Assembly: GCA_016783505.1 (NCBI GenBank)
Contig: JADHWK010000064.1
Span: 1-12,796 of the forward strand
Source: Candidatus Zhuqueibacterota bacterium
Lineage (GTDB): Bacteria > BS750m-G25
Direction of reading: 5' to 3'
DNA length: 12,796 nt
Below are positions 1-6,653 of this stretch, piece by piece. The notes under the pieces are model-generated. The model had not been told where the DNA came from, made no database searches, and saw only the letters and a list, made by a program, of their open reading frames with translations. Both the position numbers and the translations under genes were made by a program. Numbering within the stretch: the first letter of the stretch is position 1; every line of letters begins with the position of its first letter.

Positions 1-1
1 T

Positions 2-112
2 TTCCATCTCTATCTGAAAGAAATCGAGTGGAGATTCAATCACAGAGATGAAAACTTGCTAAAAATCTTAAGAAAATACTTGAATCAGCCAGTTATCAAA
101 GAACAATTTTAG
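2..112 (+). pseudogene. IS1595-family transposase, C-terminal end (cut by window edge)
   Basis: Frame 2 of the plus strand is open from the first base to a TAG at 110-112 and encodes about 36 residues beginning FHLYLKEIEWRFNHR. This matches the conserved tail of ISXO2-like (IS1595-family) DDE transposases, which typically end with FHLYLKE-x-E-x-RFN. Only the tail is visible, so the rest of the element should lie to the left. It is the only gene on the plus strand and is unrelated to cinA, toward which it points. Whether the full transposase is intact cannot be judged from this window. Recognition is from the motif alone. Confidence 0.7.
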
Positions 113-113
113 T

Positions 114-135
114 GCAACTTTAGTGGTCAATTACC
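114..135. repeat. Probable terminal inverted repeat of the IS1595-type element
   Basis: Right after the transposase stop the sequence reads TGCAACTTTAGTGGTCAATTACC. IS1595-family ends commonly show a TGGTCAA-type core close to the outer edge, so this is probably the right end of the element. The partner repeat and the target duplication lie outside the window, so the exact boundary is inferred. Confidence 0.45.
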
Positions 136-277
136 AAATTTATTACTCATATTCAACTACCCCTTTATCCATTTATCCATCTATCCATGTCTTTTTTTAT
201 TCCCCCTGTCTCCCTTGTCCCCCTTTTTCCCCCTGTTCCACTTGTGACAAGTTTAGTTACTACTTGACATCTTTCTG
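136..277. repeat. Pyrimidine-rich spacer with an 8-bp tandem repeat
   Basis: There is no gene here. Positions 166-188 hold three copies of TATCCAT with a period of 8 bases. They are followed by C/T blocks at about 191-240, which read as runs of G and A on the minus strand. A short inverted repeat, ACTTGTGACAAGT (240-252), lies just past the cinA stop but has no T-run after it on the cinA strand. The tract separates the insertion sequence from cinA. No promoter was recognised. Confidence 0.6.
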
Positions 278-1516
278 TCAACACTGTTTCAATTTTTCCC
301 ACAGAAGGTAAAACACCGCTTGGGCTGTCTGTGCCTTATGGGTAAGGCGATCGTTCCGGAAGATGAACTTTCTATAATCCGACCCATCTTTATCCGCATA
401 TCCGATATAAACCAACCCTACGGGTTTTTCCGGGGTCCCTCCCGAAGGACCGGCGATGCCGGTGGCAGAGACCCCGACGTCCGCTCCGGCTTTGTCCCGA
501 ACTCCAGCGGCCATGGCCCGGGCCACTTCCGCTGACACGGCCCCATGATCCTGAATCATTCTCTCCGGGACATCCAGAAGTTCCGTCTTAGCCCGGTTAG
601 AATAGGCCACCACCCCCCGCTCGAAATAATCCGAAGAGCCGGGAACGTCGGTGAACCGGTTAGCGATCAGCCCCCCGGTGCAGGATTCCGCCACAGCGAT
701 TTTCAACCCCTTCTCTCGCAGGGCTCGACCAACGACTGCCTCGATGGTTTCCCCATCGGTGCCCCAGATGTATTTTCCTATGCGGGAACGAAGCCAGTCC
801 TCCGCCTTCCCGACCCTTAGTCGGCATTCACCCTCGTCTATCCCCTGGGCGGTGATGCGGATGTCCACCCCAGCGGGATCGGGCAGAAAGGCAATCCCCA
901 CCGTCTCTTCAATTTCTTTTAAGGGGCCCAGCCGCTCGAACAGGGCTGATTCGGAAATCCCCGATGTCCTCAGGGTCCGAAAGGCCATTTGAACACGGAC
1001 CCCTTTTCCCTTAAGCTGGGGAATAACCCCCTGTTGCAACATCGCCTTCATCTCCAAGGGAACCCCGGGGAGGGCGAAAAAGAGCTTACCGTTCCTCTCA
1101 AACCGGATACCCGGGGCGGTTCCGTAGTGGTTATCAATGGGCTGAGCCCCATCAGGGAAGAGCGCCTGCTCCCGGTTAATAGCGGGCATCCCCAACCTCC
1201 GGTGTTTAAAACGACCCCTGATCTGGTCAAATAGATCTTCTCTGAAAGTAAGCCTGGTCTGAAAAAACCGGGTCAGGACCGGTTTAGTACGGTCGTCGTG
1301 GGTGGGACCCAACCCCCCGGTGGCGATGACCACATCAGCCCGATCCCAGGCTGTTTTAAAAGCCGTTTCTATAGAAGTCTCCTCATCCCCAACGGTGGTA
1401 AGCCATCGGGGCAAAACCCCGATCCGCACCAACCTGTCGGCAATATAGGCAGCGTTGGAATCCAACAACTGCCCCATCAAGATCTCATCTCCGATGGTGA
1501 TGATCTCGGCAATCAT
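278..1516 (-). CDS. cinA: CinA-family protein (MoCF-like domain plus NMN deamidase domain)
   Basis: Cytosolic two-domain protein of the competence/damage-inducible CinA family. Members cleave ADP-ribose-type pyrophosphates with the N-terminal COG1058 domain and deamidate nicotinamide mononucleotide in pyridine salvage with the C-terminal PncC domain. Visible motifs, numbered from the longer TTG frame, are TGGLGPTHDD (69-78), GTAPG (135-139) and LPGVPLEM (152-159) in the first domain, then ESCTGG (280-285), VAYSN (306-310), GAVS and GIAGPSGGTPEKPVG in the second. The length of about 412 residues is normal for the family. I prefer the ATG at 1516, which gives MIAEIITIGDEIL, the usual family start. 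A TTG three codons upstream (1525) is the alternative. It lies last in the run recR-pgsA-pgpA-cinA, 45 bases from pgpA. Confidence 0.95.
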   Translation of the reverse strand: MIAEIITIGDEILMGQLLDSNAAYIADRLVRIGVLPRWLTTVGDEETSIETAFKTAWDRADVVIATGGLGPTHDDRTKPVLTRFFQTRLTFREDLFDQIRGRFKHRRLGMPAINREQALFPDGAQPIDNHYGTAPGIRFERNGKLFFALPGVPLEMKAMLQQGVIPQLKGKGVRVQMAFRTLRTSGISESALFERLGPLKEIEETVGIAFLPDPAGVDIRITAQGIDEGECRLRVGKAEDWLRSRIGKYIWGTDGETIEAVVGRALREKGLKIAVAESCTGGLIANRFTDVPGSSDYFERGVVAYSNRAKTELLDVPERMIQDHGAVSAEVARAMAAGVRDKAGADVGVSATGIAGPSGGTPEKPVGLVYIGYADKDGSDYRKFIFRNDRLTHKAQTAQAVFYLLWEKLKQC

Positions 1517-1561
1517 CAAGTTCAATCATTTATTTTAGGAACGCACTTAGCCCTAATGCTA

Positions 1562-2002
1562 CTAACCCAAGATCAGCAAAATCAACCATAAAATTAGATT
1601 GGTATAAATTCCCGCCCCCACGTCATCCAGCATCACCCCCCAGCCCCGGGGCAGGCGCTCAAGCCTTTTTAAGGGAAAGGGCTTGACGATGTCCAGCACC
1701 CGAAAGAGCAAAAATCCCGCACCGAACAACCAAACCTTAGGCGGGATCAGGAAAAGGGCTATCCCCATACCGGTGAACTCGTCAATAACAATCCGGCGAT
1801 CGTCCGTACAGGACCATTTTTCGAATTCAGTAGCGGAAAAAACCCCGATAAAAAACAGGAGCAGTAATACTAGAAAAAATGTCCTTACACTGGCGAAGGG
1901 AAAGAGCCACAGCATTACCGCCGCCACCAGGCTCCCCGCCGTGCCCGGCGCTACGGGAAAGTAGCCTACACCAAAGAGGGTAGCAATCCATTTACTGAAC
2001 AT
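1562..2002 (-). CDS. pgpA: Phosphatidylglycerophosphatase A
   Basis: Membrane enzyme that removes the phosphate from phosphatidylglycerol phosphate, the step after PgsA in making phosphatidylglycerol. The 146-residue length is close to other PgpA proteins. Family motifs are all present: GYFPVAPGTAGSL (13-25), IVIDEFTGM (71-79), FRVLDIVKPFP (100-110) and GVMLDDVGAG (122-131), with the acidic residues that bind metal. Hydrophobic stretches at about 27-56, 80-101 and 131-145 fit several membrane helices. It lies between pgsA, which makes its substrate, and cinA. The ATG at 2002 gives MFSKWIATLFGVG; no strong ribosome binding site is visible upstream. Confidence 0.94.
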   Translation of the reverse strand: MFSKWIATLFGVGYFPVAPGTAGSLVAAVMLWLFPFASVRTFFLVLLLLFFIGVFSATEFEKWSCTDDRRIVIDEFTGMGIALFLIPPKVWLFGAGFLLFRVLDIVKPFPLKRLERLPRGWGVMLDDVGAGIYTNLILWLILLILG

Positions 2003-2057
2003 AACCCAAAGGGCAATTTCTTAGCTCTTCCTTAGAAATTCCGAAATGTTCAAATAT

Positions 2058-2651
2058 TTATAGTGCCTTGGCCCCCAATTTTACATGGGCTTTCAAGTAC
2101 TGGGCGGCCGAAATCACTGCCAAAGTCATAGCCAAAAAGACAAAAATTTCTATGAGGTAATCAAAATTTGACAGGGTCAAAAAAGAGAAGTTGACCTTAA
2201 GATCTTTTACCACATTCAGATAAACCAAAGCGAAGATAATGGAAAACAGCTGGATGACCGTTTTCCACTTGGCCAACAGCGAAGTAGCAATGGACCGCTC
2301 CCGATGGATTGCATATAACCGTAAACCTGTGATAAGGATTTCCCGGACGGCAATAACGATGACCAGCCATAACAGTATTGGGCTTTTTATACGAATAACC
2401 AAAAGGAAGAAGGCTGACAGGGCAAGGCATTTATCGGCTAACGGGTCGGCAAAGCGGCCGAACTTGGATACCTCTTTCCTCTTCCGAGCGTAGTAACCGT
2501 CGAATAGGTCGGTGAACGCCGCCACGATAAAAACAAAGGTGGCCAGCACCCTCAAATAGGGATTCCCCGAAAAAAAGAGGAAAATGAACAGGGGAACCAG
2601 GGCAAAGCGAAGAAGGGTCAGCACATTGGGTATGTTTAATATCACCATCAT
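2058..2651 (-). CDS. pgsA: CDP-diacylglycerol--glycerol-3-phosphate 3-phosphatidyltransferase
   Basis: Integral membrane enzyme that joins glycerol 3-phosphate to CDP-diacylglycerol to form phosphatidylglycerol phosphate. The complete CDP-alcohol phosphatidyltransferase signature is present, D-x2-DG-x2-AR-x8-G-x3-D-x3-D, with D48, D51, G52, A55, R56, G65, D69 and D73. The N-terminal segment NIPNVLTLLRFALVP is typical of PgsA rather than of phosphatidylserine synthase. The 197 residues contain about five or six hydrophobic segments. It starts with ATG-ATG, so the start could be one codon later. It lies 13 bases after recR and 55 bases before pgpA, the next enzyme of the same pathway, so the two are probably co-transcribed. 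Confidence 0.95.
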   Translation of the reverse strand: MMVILNIPNVLTLLRFALVPLFIFLFFSGNPYLRVLATFVFIVAAFTDLFDGYYARKRKEVSKFGRFADPLADKCLALSAFFLLVIRIKSPILLWLVIVIAVREILITGLRLYAIHRERSIATSLLAKWKTVIQLFSIIFALVYLNVVKDLKVNFSFLTLSNFDYLIEIFVFLAMTLAVISAAQYLKAHVKLGAKAL

Positions 2652-2664
2652 TATAGTATTTTAT

Positions 2665-3252
2665 TCACATTTCAACGCGATCTTCCAGGGCCCGGGCCAG
2701 GGTGACCGTATCGGTAAACTCCAGATCACCCCCTACTGAAATCCCCCTGGCGAGCCGGGTGATCTTAACCCCCTTTGCCGTCGCCAGCTTGGAAAGGTAA
2801 AGGGAGGTGGTATCCCCATCGGCGGTGGGATTTAAGGCCAGGATAACCTCCTGGACGACGCCGTCCAGGCGGGATAGTAATTCTTTGACCTTTAGATCAT
2901 CAGGACCGACCCCATCCAAGGGGGAAAGGACCCCCCCGAGCACATGATAAACCCCCTCATAACCCCCGGTTCTCTCCACCGCCTCCAGGTCTTCTGAATC
3001 CTCCACCACACAGACGGTGGTTTGGTCCCGTTTTGGGTTGCGACAGATGGAACAGGGGTCACTATCACTGATGGCAAAGCAGACGTTGCAATACCGCACC
3101 TTATCCTTGATGTTAAGCAACGCCTGGGCCAGGGCGGCCACCTCCTCCCGGGGCTTCTTCAACAGGTGGAAGGTAAGCCGCTGGGCGGTACGCCGCCCTA
3201 TTCCGGGAAGCTTGGAAAACTCAAACACCAACTGTTCTAAGGATTCGGTCAC
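2665..3252 (-). CDS. recR: Recombination mediator protein RecR
   Basis: Cytosolic ring-forming DNA clamp that works with RecO and RecF to load RecA at single-strand gaps. Domains in order: helix-hairpin-helix KLPGIGRRTAQRL (14-26); a four-cysteine zinc site (C55, C58, C67, C70); a Toprim domain starting VCVVEDSEDLEAVE (80-93) with NPTADGDTT (141-149); and the C-terminal ARGISVGGDLEFTD motif. The length of 195 residues is usual. The start is GTG at 3252: an in-frame TAG lies three codons upstream, and AGAGG about six bases upstream can act as ribosome binding site. It follows dnaX and ybaB, the widespread dnaX-ybaB-recR order, although a 203-base spacer here separates it from ybaB. Confidence 0.96.
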   Translation of the reverse strand: MTESLEQLVFEFSKLPGIGRRTAQRLTFHLLKKPREEVAALAQALLNIKDKVRYCNVCFAISDSDPCSICRNPKRDQTTVCVVEDSEDLEAVERTGGYEGVYHVLGGVLSPLDGVGPDDLKVKELLSRLDGVVQEVILALNPTADGDTTSLYLSKLATAKGVKITRLARGISVGGDLEFTDTVTLARALEDRVEM

Positions 3253-3455
3253 CCGCAGCCTCTAGCCGTCTATATAAGCAGAGATTTTGAAATTTAGGCC
3301 AAGTTTTTGTAGTAAAATAAAAATCTGATGCTTTAAAATCCGAAATACGATCCCGAACCTTCGGGACGAAACAGCCCAAAGCTGAGTTGCTTTGGTCATC
3401 GGTCAGGGGGGCGAAGCTTCGCTAGATCAAAACGAAACTACTGGGTTAGGGATCT
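3253..3455. other. ybaB-recR spacer with palindromic repeats
   Basis: This spacer is unusually long for the ybaB-recR pair, which are commonly adjacent. No gene is visible. It carries the perfect inverted repeat TCCCGAACCTTCGGGA (3351-3366) and the 12-base palindrome GCGAAGCTTCGC (3411-3422). A TTGGTCATCGGTCAGG segment near 3392 resembles text in the SRP-dnaX spacer. It looks like a landing ground for small repeats rather than a regulatory region. Confidence 0.6.
3351..3366. repeat. Palindromic micro-repeat, copy 1
   Basis: TCCCGAACCTTCGGGA, seven-base arms around CC, followed by CGAA. Related copies lie at 6065, 6579 and 12020, with a weaker one at 5881. Confidence 0.7.
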
Positions 3456-3797
3456 TTAAGTTAACCCGGGAAATTTGATACCCCCGGTCAATCCTCCCAG
3501 CAGACCGCCGGTGGCGGAACTGATCTGCTCATTGGCCGCCTCCTGGGCCTTTTCCAGCCCCTGGTTGACGGCGGCCATGACAAGGTCTTCCAGCATCTCC
3601 GTATCCTGGGGGTCTACCACTTCCGGGGCAATGACAAGGCCCACCAGTTCCTGTTTACCATTTACACGCACCGTTACCATCCCCCCGCCAGCGGACCCTT
3701 CTACCACAATGTTCTCCAGTTCTTCCTGGGCCTTAAGAATTTTTTCCTGTATCTTCTGGGCCTGTTTTAAAAGGCCGGTTAAATTACCCTTGGTCAT
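3456..3797 (-). CDS. ybaB: YbaB/EbfC-family nucleoid-associated protein
   Basis: Small homodimeric DNA-binding protein of the YbaB/EbfC family, thought to coat the nucleoid and linked to recovery from damage through its neighbours. The sequence has the family's N-terminal helix rich in K, Q and E ([19 protein letters not shown]), then [21 protein letters not shown], then the long C-terminal helix with [16 protein letters not shown]. Start choice: AGGAG lies five bases before the ATG at 3797, giving MTKGNL. A GTG two codons upstream (3803) overlaps that AGGAG and is less likely. Length is 113 residues. The usual tight spacing to dnaX has been opened by about 345 bases holding a decayed toxin-antitoxin pair. 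Confidence 0.93.
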   Translation of the reverse strand: MTKGNLTGLLKQAQKIQEKILKAQEELENIVVEGSAGGGMVTVRVNGKQELVGLVIAPEVVDPQDTEMLEDLVMAAVNQGLEKAQEAANEQISSATGGLLGGLTGGIKFPGLT

Positions 3798-3812
3798 TTT
3801 CACTCCTGCTTT

Positions 3813-3905
3813 TCATAATTTTACATCCTCGGTATACTGTTCTATTTCAGAAATGGCATCAAGTATATGTTGAAGTCTTGCTTTATCCCCGATATTACTT
3901 CTCAT
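3813..3905 (-). pseudogene. HepT-like (DUF86, HEPN) toxin remnant
   Basis: The minus strand opens with ATG at 3905 and reads MRSNIG then DKARLQHILDAISEIEQYT, the typical N-terminus of HepT/DUF86 HEPN ribonucleases. It stops at a TGA after 30 residues, against about 110-140 in intact proteins. The catalytic R-x4-6-H region is missing, so no active toxin can be made. It overlaps the end of the upstream nucleotidyltransferase remnant by 11 bases, as in intact MNT-HEPN operons, and lies just before ybaB. The short length limits certainty, but the order and overlap with the partner remnant support the call. Confidence 0.72.
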
Positions 3906-4125
3906 AAATCAATTCTTTTTCTTTGTCAATAATTGACGAATAAACTTTGAAACCGCTTTTTCTTAAAGTAGGTCCACTTTTCTGTTGAGTAAATCTTGTG
4001 ATTCTAATTTCATTTTGACGAATTCTAAACTAATCGGTTTAGGCTCTTAAAACAGGTTTGTCCTTGAAGTATCTTTTAATTTTTGAAATGTAACTTGTGT
4101 TCAAATTCATTTTAGTTAAATCCAT
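3895..4125 (-). pseudogene. MNT-type nucleotidyltransferase antitoxin remnant
   Basis: Starting at ATG 4125 one frame reads MDLTKMNL, then IKRYFKDKPVLRA, the start of minimal nucleotidyltransferases, which would normally continue YLFGS-x-ARGE. A stop follows instead, and the catalytic GS-x10-D-x-D core has been deleted. A second frame resumes with PISLEFVKMKLESQDLL then NRKVDLL, a TAA, then EKAVSKFIR. A third frame closes with DKEKELIYEK and TAA at 3895-3897. These three pieces align in order with the C-terminal half of MNT proteins. The gene thus has an internal deletion, an in-frame stop and a frameshift. It is the expected partner of the HepT remnant that follows. Confidence 0.7.
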
Positions 4126-4142
4126 TCTAGGTCATTTAGAAA

Positions 4143-5807
4143 TTACTCAACCAGTTCCCCTTTAAAAATCTCCATAATGTCCCCGATGATGGGCTCTTTC
4201 TGTTTTAAGCCTTCCAGCCATTTCTTTTTATCATCCCCCATCCTCGATTTGGCGGCGGGGCTTTTTACCATCTCCCCTACCACAAACTCAACTGACCATC
4301 TCTCGCCTAAGACCTTTTCCACCGCCCCAGCAATGAGGTCCCGTTCCTTCCTCAGTCGACCGATCTGAAATCCATTCCCCTGGGAAAGGGTAACCGTTAG
4401 TTTGCCTTCCTTTAAGGCAGTGGGCTCCCCCAGGACAAGAAAGACACCCAGGCTTTTTTTCCTTTCCCCCACTTCTGCAACCACCTTATTCCAAGAATCC
4501 TTAACTTTCTCTAATTTTTCCTGATCGTTCGCCCCGATAGAAGGGACCACAACAGCGACCGCCTGTTCCTCCCCCCTTTTAAGCAAACCTTCGGGAGAAG
4601 AAGCTTTTTCTCTTATCTTTTTTTTCGGGGATAAATCCTCTTTCACGCCCATGGAACAGGGCTGATCCTCCCCTGTTTTGAGCCCGACCAAACGCTCGAT
4701 CACCCCTTCAATCTGGACGCTTTCTTCTAGCTTGATCATCTTCAGAAAGGCCAGTTCGAAGGCCAGCCTCCAGTGGGGGTTTCGCCGCAGCCCCACTTCG
4801 GCGTCGGCGACGATCTTAATCAGCCGTAGCAGATCGTTCTCCTGATAAGAGGAACCTTCCTTCAGGTATCTATCTTTGTTCTCCGGGGTTGCTTCCACCA
4901 ACTCGGCGTTTCCCAGGGCTCGGGTCAAAAGCAGGTTGCGGAAATGCTCGCCCAGGCCGATCAAAAATTCCTGGGGGTCGTATCCCTGCCGGACGACCCC
5001 ATCAATCAGGGAGAGACACCCCCCCATATCCCTGGCCCTTATCCGATCGGAAACCTGAAAGAAAAGGTCCTGGGGAATAATCCCCAGCGTGTTGACTACG
5101 TCCTCTAAGCTCACCTTGTTTCCCCCGAAGGATACCATTTGATCCAGCAGTGACTGGGCGTCACGCAGGCTACCGTCGGCCTTGCGGGCCATGATCCGCA
5201 AACATTCATCGTCAACCTCTATCTGCTCCTGGGCGGCGATCTGTCGCAAGTTCTCGATCATGTCATCAATGGAAATGCGGTGAAAGTCAAACCTCTGGCA
5301 GCGGGAGAGGATGGTGGCCGGCACCCGATGGGGCTCGGTGGTAGCGAAGATGAAAACGGTGTGCCCCGGGGGTTCCTCCAGGGTCTTGAGCAGGGCGTTG
5401 AAGGCCTCCTTGGTGAGCATATGCACTTCGTCAATGATGTAAATTTTATACCGCCCCCCTACCGGCGCATACTTGATGTTCTCCCTCAGGTTGCGCACCT
5501 CATCGATCCCTCGGTTGGAAGCCCCATCAATCTCCAACACATCCAGGCTCCGGCCCTCGGTTATCTCTTTGCATCGGGTGCACTGGTTGCACGGTTCCGG
5601 AGTCACCCCCTGGGCACAGTTCAAGGCCTTGGCCAGGATGCGAGCGGTGGTGGTCTTCCCTATCCCCCGGGGCCCGGTGAAGATGTAAGCATGGGAGATG
5701 CGACTGGACTTAATGGCATTTTTAAGGGTCAGGGAGATATGTCCCTGCCCCACGATCTTTTCAAACACCTGAGGCCGCCACTTCCGGGCCATCACTAAAT
5801 AAGACAT
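4143..5807 (-). CDS. dnaX: DNA polymerase III subunits gamma and tau
   Basis: AAA+ ATPase of the clamp-loader complex that opens the sliding clamp and ties polymerase to helicase. Motifs: Walker A GPRGIGKT (45-52), zinc-binding C64, C73, C76 and C79, Walker B IIDEVHM (D126, E127), SRC with the arginine finger at R169, and sensor 2 GSLRDAQSLLDQ (212-223). The oligomerisation domain follows to about 365, then a low-complexity linker and a C-terminal tau-like region. The 554 residues are typical of shorter bacterial DnaX. ATG at 5807 gives the usual MSYLVMARKWRPQ start, with AGG a few bases upstream. A run of eight A residues at codons 395-397 lies where a gamma/tau frameshift would be expected (see separate entry). 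Confidence 0.97.
   Translation of the reverse strand: MSYLVMARKWRPQVFEKIVGQGHISLTLKNAIKSSRISHAYIFTGPRGIGKTTTARILAKALNCAQGVTPEPCNQCTRCKEITEGRSLDVLEIDGASNRGIDEVRNLRENIKYAPVGGRYKIYIIDEVHMLTKEAFNALLKTLEEPPGHTVFIFATTEPHRVPATILSRCQRFDFHRISIDDMIENLRQIAAQEQIEVDDECLRIMARKADGSLRDAQSLLDQMVSFGGNKVSLEDVVNTLGIIPQDLFFQVSDRIRARDMGGCLSLIDGVVRQGYDPQEFLIGLGEHFRNLLLTRALGNAELVEATPENKDRYLKEGSSYQENDLLRLIKIVADAEVGLRRNPHWRLAFELAFLKMIKLEESVQIEGVIERLVGLKTGEDQPCSMGVKEDLSPKKKIREKASSPEGLLKRGEEQAVAVVVPSIGANDQEKLEKVKDSWNKVVAEVGERKKSLGVFLVLGEPTALKEGKLTVTLSQGNGFQIGRLRKERDLIAGAVEKVLGERWSVEFVVGEMVKSPAAKSRMGDDKKKWLEGLKQKEPIIGDIMEIFKGELVE
4618..4625 (-). promoter_or_regulatory. Candidate dnaX frameshift or slippage site (A8G)
   Basis: The coding strand reads CCG then eight A residues then G at codons 395-397, after the ATPase and oligomerisation domains. 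A -1 shift ends at TAA after about a dozen codons. A +1 shift hits TAA at once. An AGAGGA lies about ten bases upstream, like the Shine-Dalgarno-type stimulator of the Escherichia coli dnaX site, and CTCCC/GGGAG downstream could pair. A shorter gamma-like product of about 400 residues would result. This is inferred from position and sequence only. Confidence 0.5.
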
Positions 5808-6102
5808 GTTACGACCTATGTAAAATGATCAAAATTTATAAATCACAAGCTCCAATTCCCAAATTACAAACAAATCCTATCCCGAAGATTGGGGAACCAA
5901 ATGTTCAAAACCAACATCGTTTTGATCATCCATACGGATGATCCGTAGGAGGCTACGCTCCCAGGGGAATTTGGTGCTTCGGTCAGGTTAGTCAGGTCCG
6001 TCAGGCGCCGGACTGATGCCTAACTGACGCCCGACTGATGTAATTTGGAATTTACTAACTTTAGTCCCGAACCTTCGGAAAAACAGGATGATGGTCAAAG
6101 GA
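5808..6102. other. SRP RNA-dnaX spacer with hairpins and repeats
   Basis: No gene is seen in these 295 bases. An imperfect hairpin pairs 5982-6000 with 6009-6028 and is built of GTCAG and CTGAC words. ACGGATGATCCGT (5935-5947) and a TCCCGAACCTTCGG motif (6065-6078) are also present, plus scattered AATTTGGAATTT-type text. No clear terminator with a T-run follows the SRP RNA on its strand, so read-through into dnaX is possible. Confidence 0.55.
6065..6080. repeat. Palindromic micro-repeat, copy 2
   Basis: TCCCGAACCTTCGGAA is identical to the copy at 3351 except for one base in the second arm. Confidence 0.6.
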
Positions 6103-6376
6103 CGGCTGTGCCCTACCTTCGTTCCTGTCTTACCCGACCTCCCCCACGATAGCCAGCTCCCGCCAAGCGTCCCCGGGGCAGCGGCCCAAAACGCCTACCG
6201 CTGCTACCTCCCGGTCCTGACGGGGTTTGGCGCTCCAGTCCGTCCCCGGGACTCGACGATCAACACCGCTTACCGGGAGGAACATCGGGGGACCCGGACC
6301 TCAGAGTAGGCCTTCGACCCTGCTATAGCGGATTGCAGGCTACAGGGCACCGCTAACTCCCCGTCTAGCACAGCCG
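6103..6376 (-). ncRNA. ffs: Signal recognition particle RNA, long form with Alu domain
   Basis: RNA scaffold of the signal recognition particle, which binds Ffh and targets membrane proteins. The ends pair: CGGCTGTGC at the 5' end (6376-6368) with GCACAGCCG at the 3' end (6111-6103). The 5' part holds the Alu-domain text GGTGCCCTGTAGCC and CAATCCGCTATAGCAGGG. The Ffh-binding helix 8 is visible as GTCAGGACCGGGAGGTAGCA (complement of about 6203-6222), with a GGGA tetraloop (6209-6212) and the GCAGC internal loop. A length of about 274 bases marks the large Gram-positive type rather than the short 4.5S form. It begins directly after the CCA of tRNA-Ala and precedes dnaX, a common location. Confidence 0.93.
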
Positions 6377-6452
6377 TGGTGGAGCTGAGGGGATTTGAAC
6401 CCCTGACCTCTAGAGTGCGATTCTAGCGCTCTCCCATCTGAGCTACAGCCCC
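6377..6452 (-). tRNA. tRNA-Ala(CGC)
   Basis: The minus strand folds into a full cloverleaf of 76 bases with encoded CCA. The acceptor arms GGGGCTG and CAGCTCC include the G3-U70 wobble pair, the classic alanine identity element. The D-arm reads GCTCAGATGGGAGAGC. The anticodon stem CTAGA/TCTAG encloses ATCGCAC, giving anticodon CGC for the codon GCG. The T-arm reads AGGGGTTCAAATCCCCT. The SRP RNA begins at the next base, so one transcript and a shared cleavage point are likely. Confidence 0.96.
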
Positions 6453-6479
6453 CGCGCGGTGTCTTTAAAACAAAGTTCG

Positions 6480-6634
6480 AACCTACCTGGTATAAAACAA
6501 TCTTTTAATAAATTCCTATTCTCGTATAATGTTCCCATCATAAAAGAAGTCCTGAGGGTAGCGAAGGATTTGGGTAAGTCCCGAAAAATCGGGGCGAACC
6601 TTTTATGCTGTGTTAGGCGACAGTTTTGCGAGAC
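6480..6634 (-). repeat. attC-like recombination site 3 (end of cassette 3)
   Basis: In minus-strand direction the arm GTCTCGCAAAACTGTCGCCTAAC (6634-6612) is the inverted copy of the start of cassette 3 (10378-10357). CAGCATAAAA (6610-6601) then pairs with TTTTATACCA (6497-6488) through a ten-base stem with three G-T pairs, and the site closes with GTT at 6482-6480. The five-base gap between stem and GTT matches the other two sites. The loop has been enlarged and contains a palindromic micro-repeat (6579-6597). Confidence 0.65.
6579..6597. repeat. Palindromic micro-repeat, copy 3, inside attC-like site 3
   Basis: TCCCGAAAAATCGGGGCGAA is a variant of TCCCGAACCTTCGGGACGAA at 3351, including the trailing CGAA. 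It sits in the loop of site 3. Confidence 0.55.
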
Positions 6635-6653
6635 GAATAACATCTTTTCAATT

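Noticed and set aside
240-252. Inverted repeat ACTTGTGACAAGT as cinA terminator
   Set aside because: Arms are only six bases, AT-rich, and no T-run follows on the cinA strand.
5881-5894. CCCGAAGATTGGGG as a further micro-repeat copy
   Set aside because: The second arm has diverged too far to count it with confidence.
5982-6028. Hairpin as intrinsic terminator for the SRP RNA
   Set aside because: The stem is imperfect, lies about 75 bases after the RNA end and has no T-run on that strand.
6088-6309. Plus-strand open frame of 73 codons
   Set aside because: It is antisense to the SRP RNA, whose conserved helices explain the sequence.
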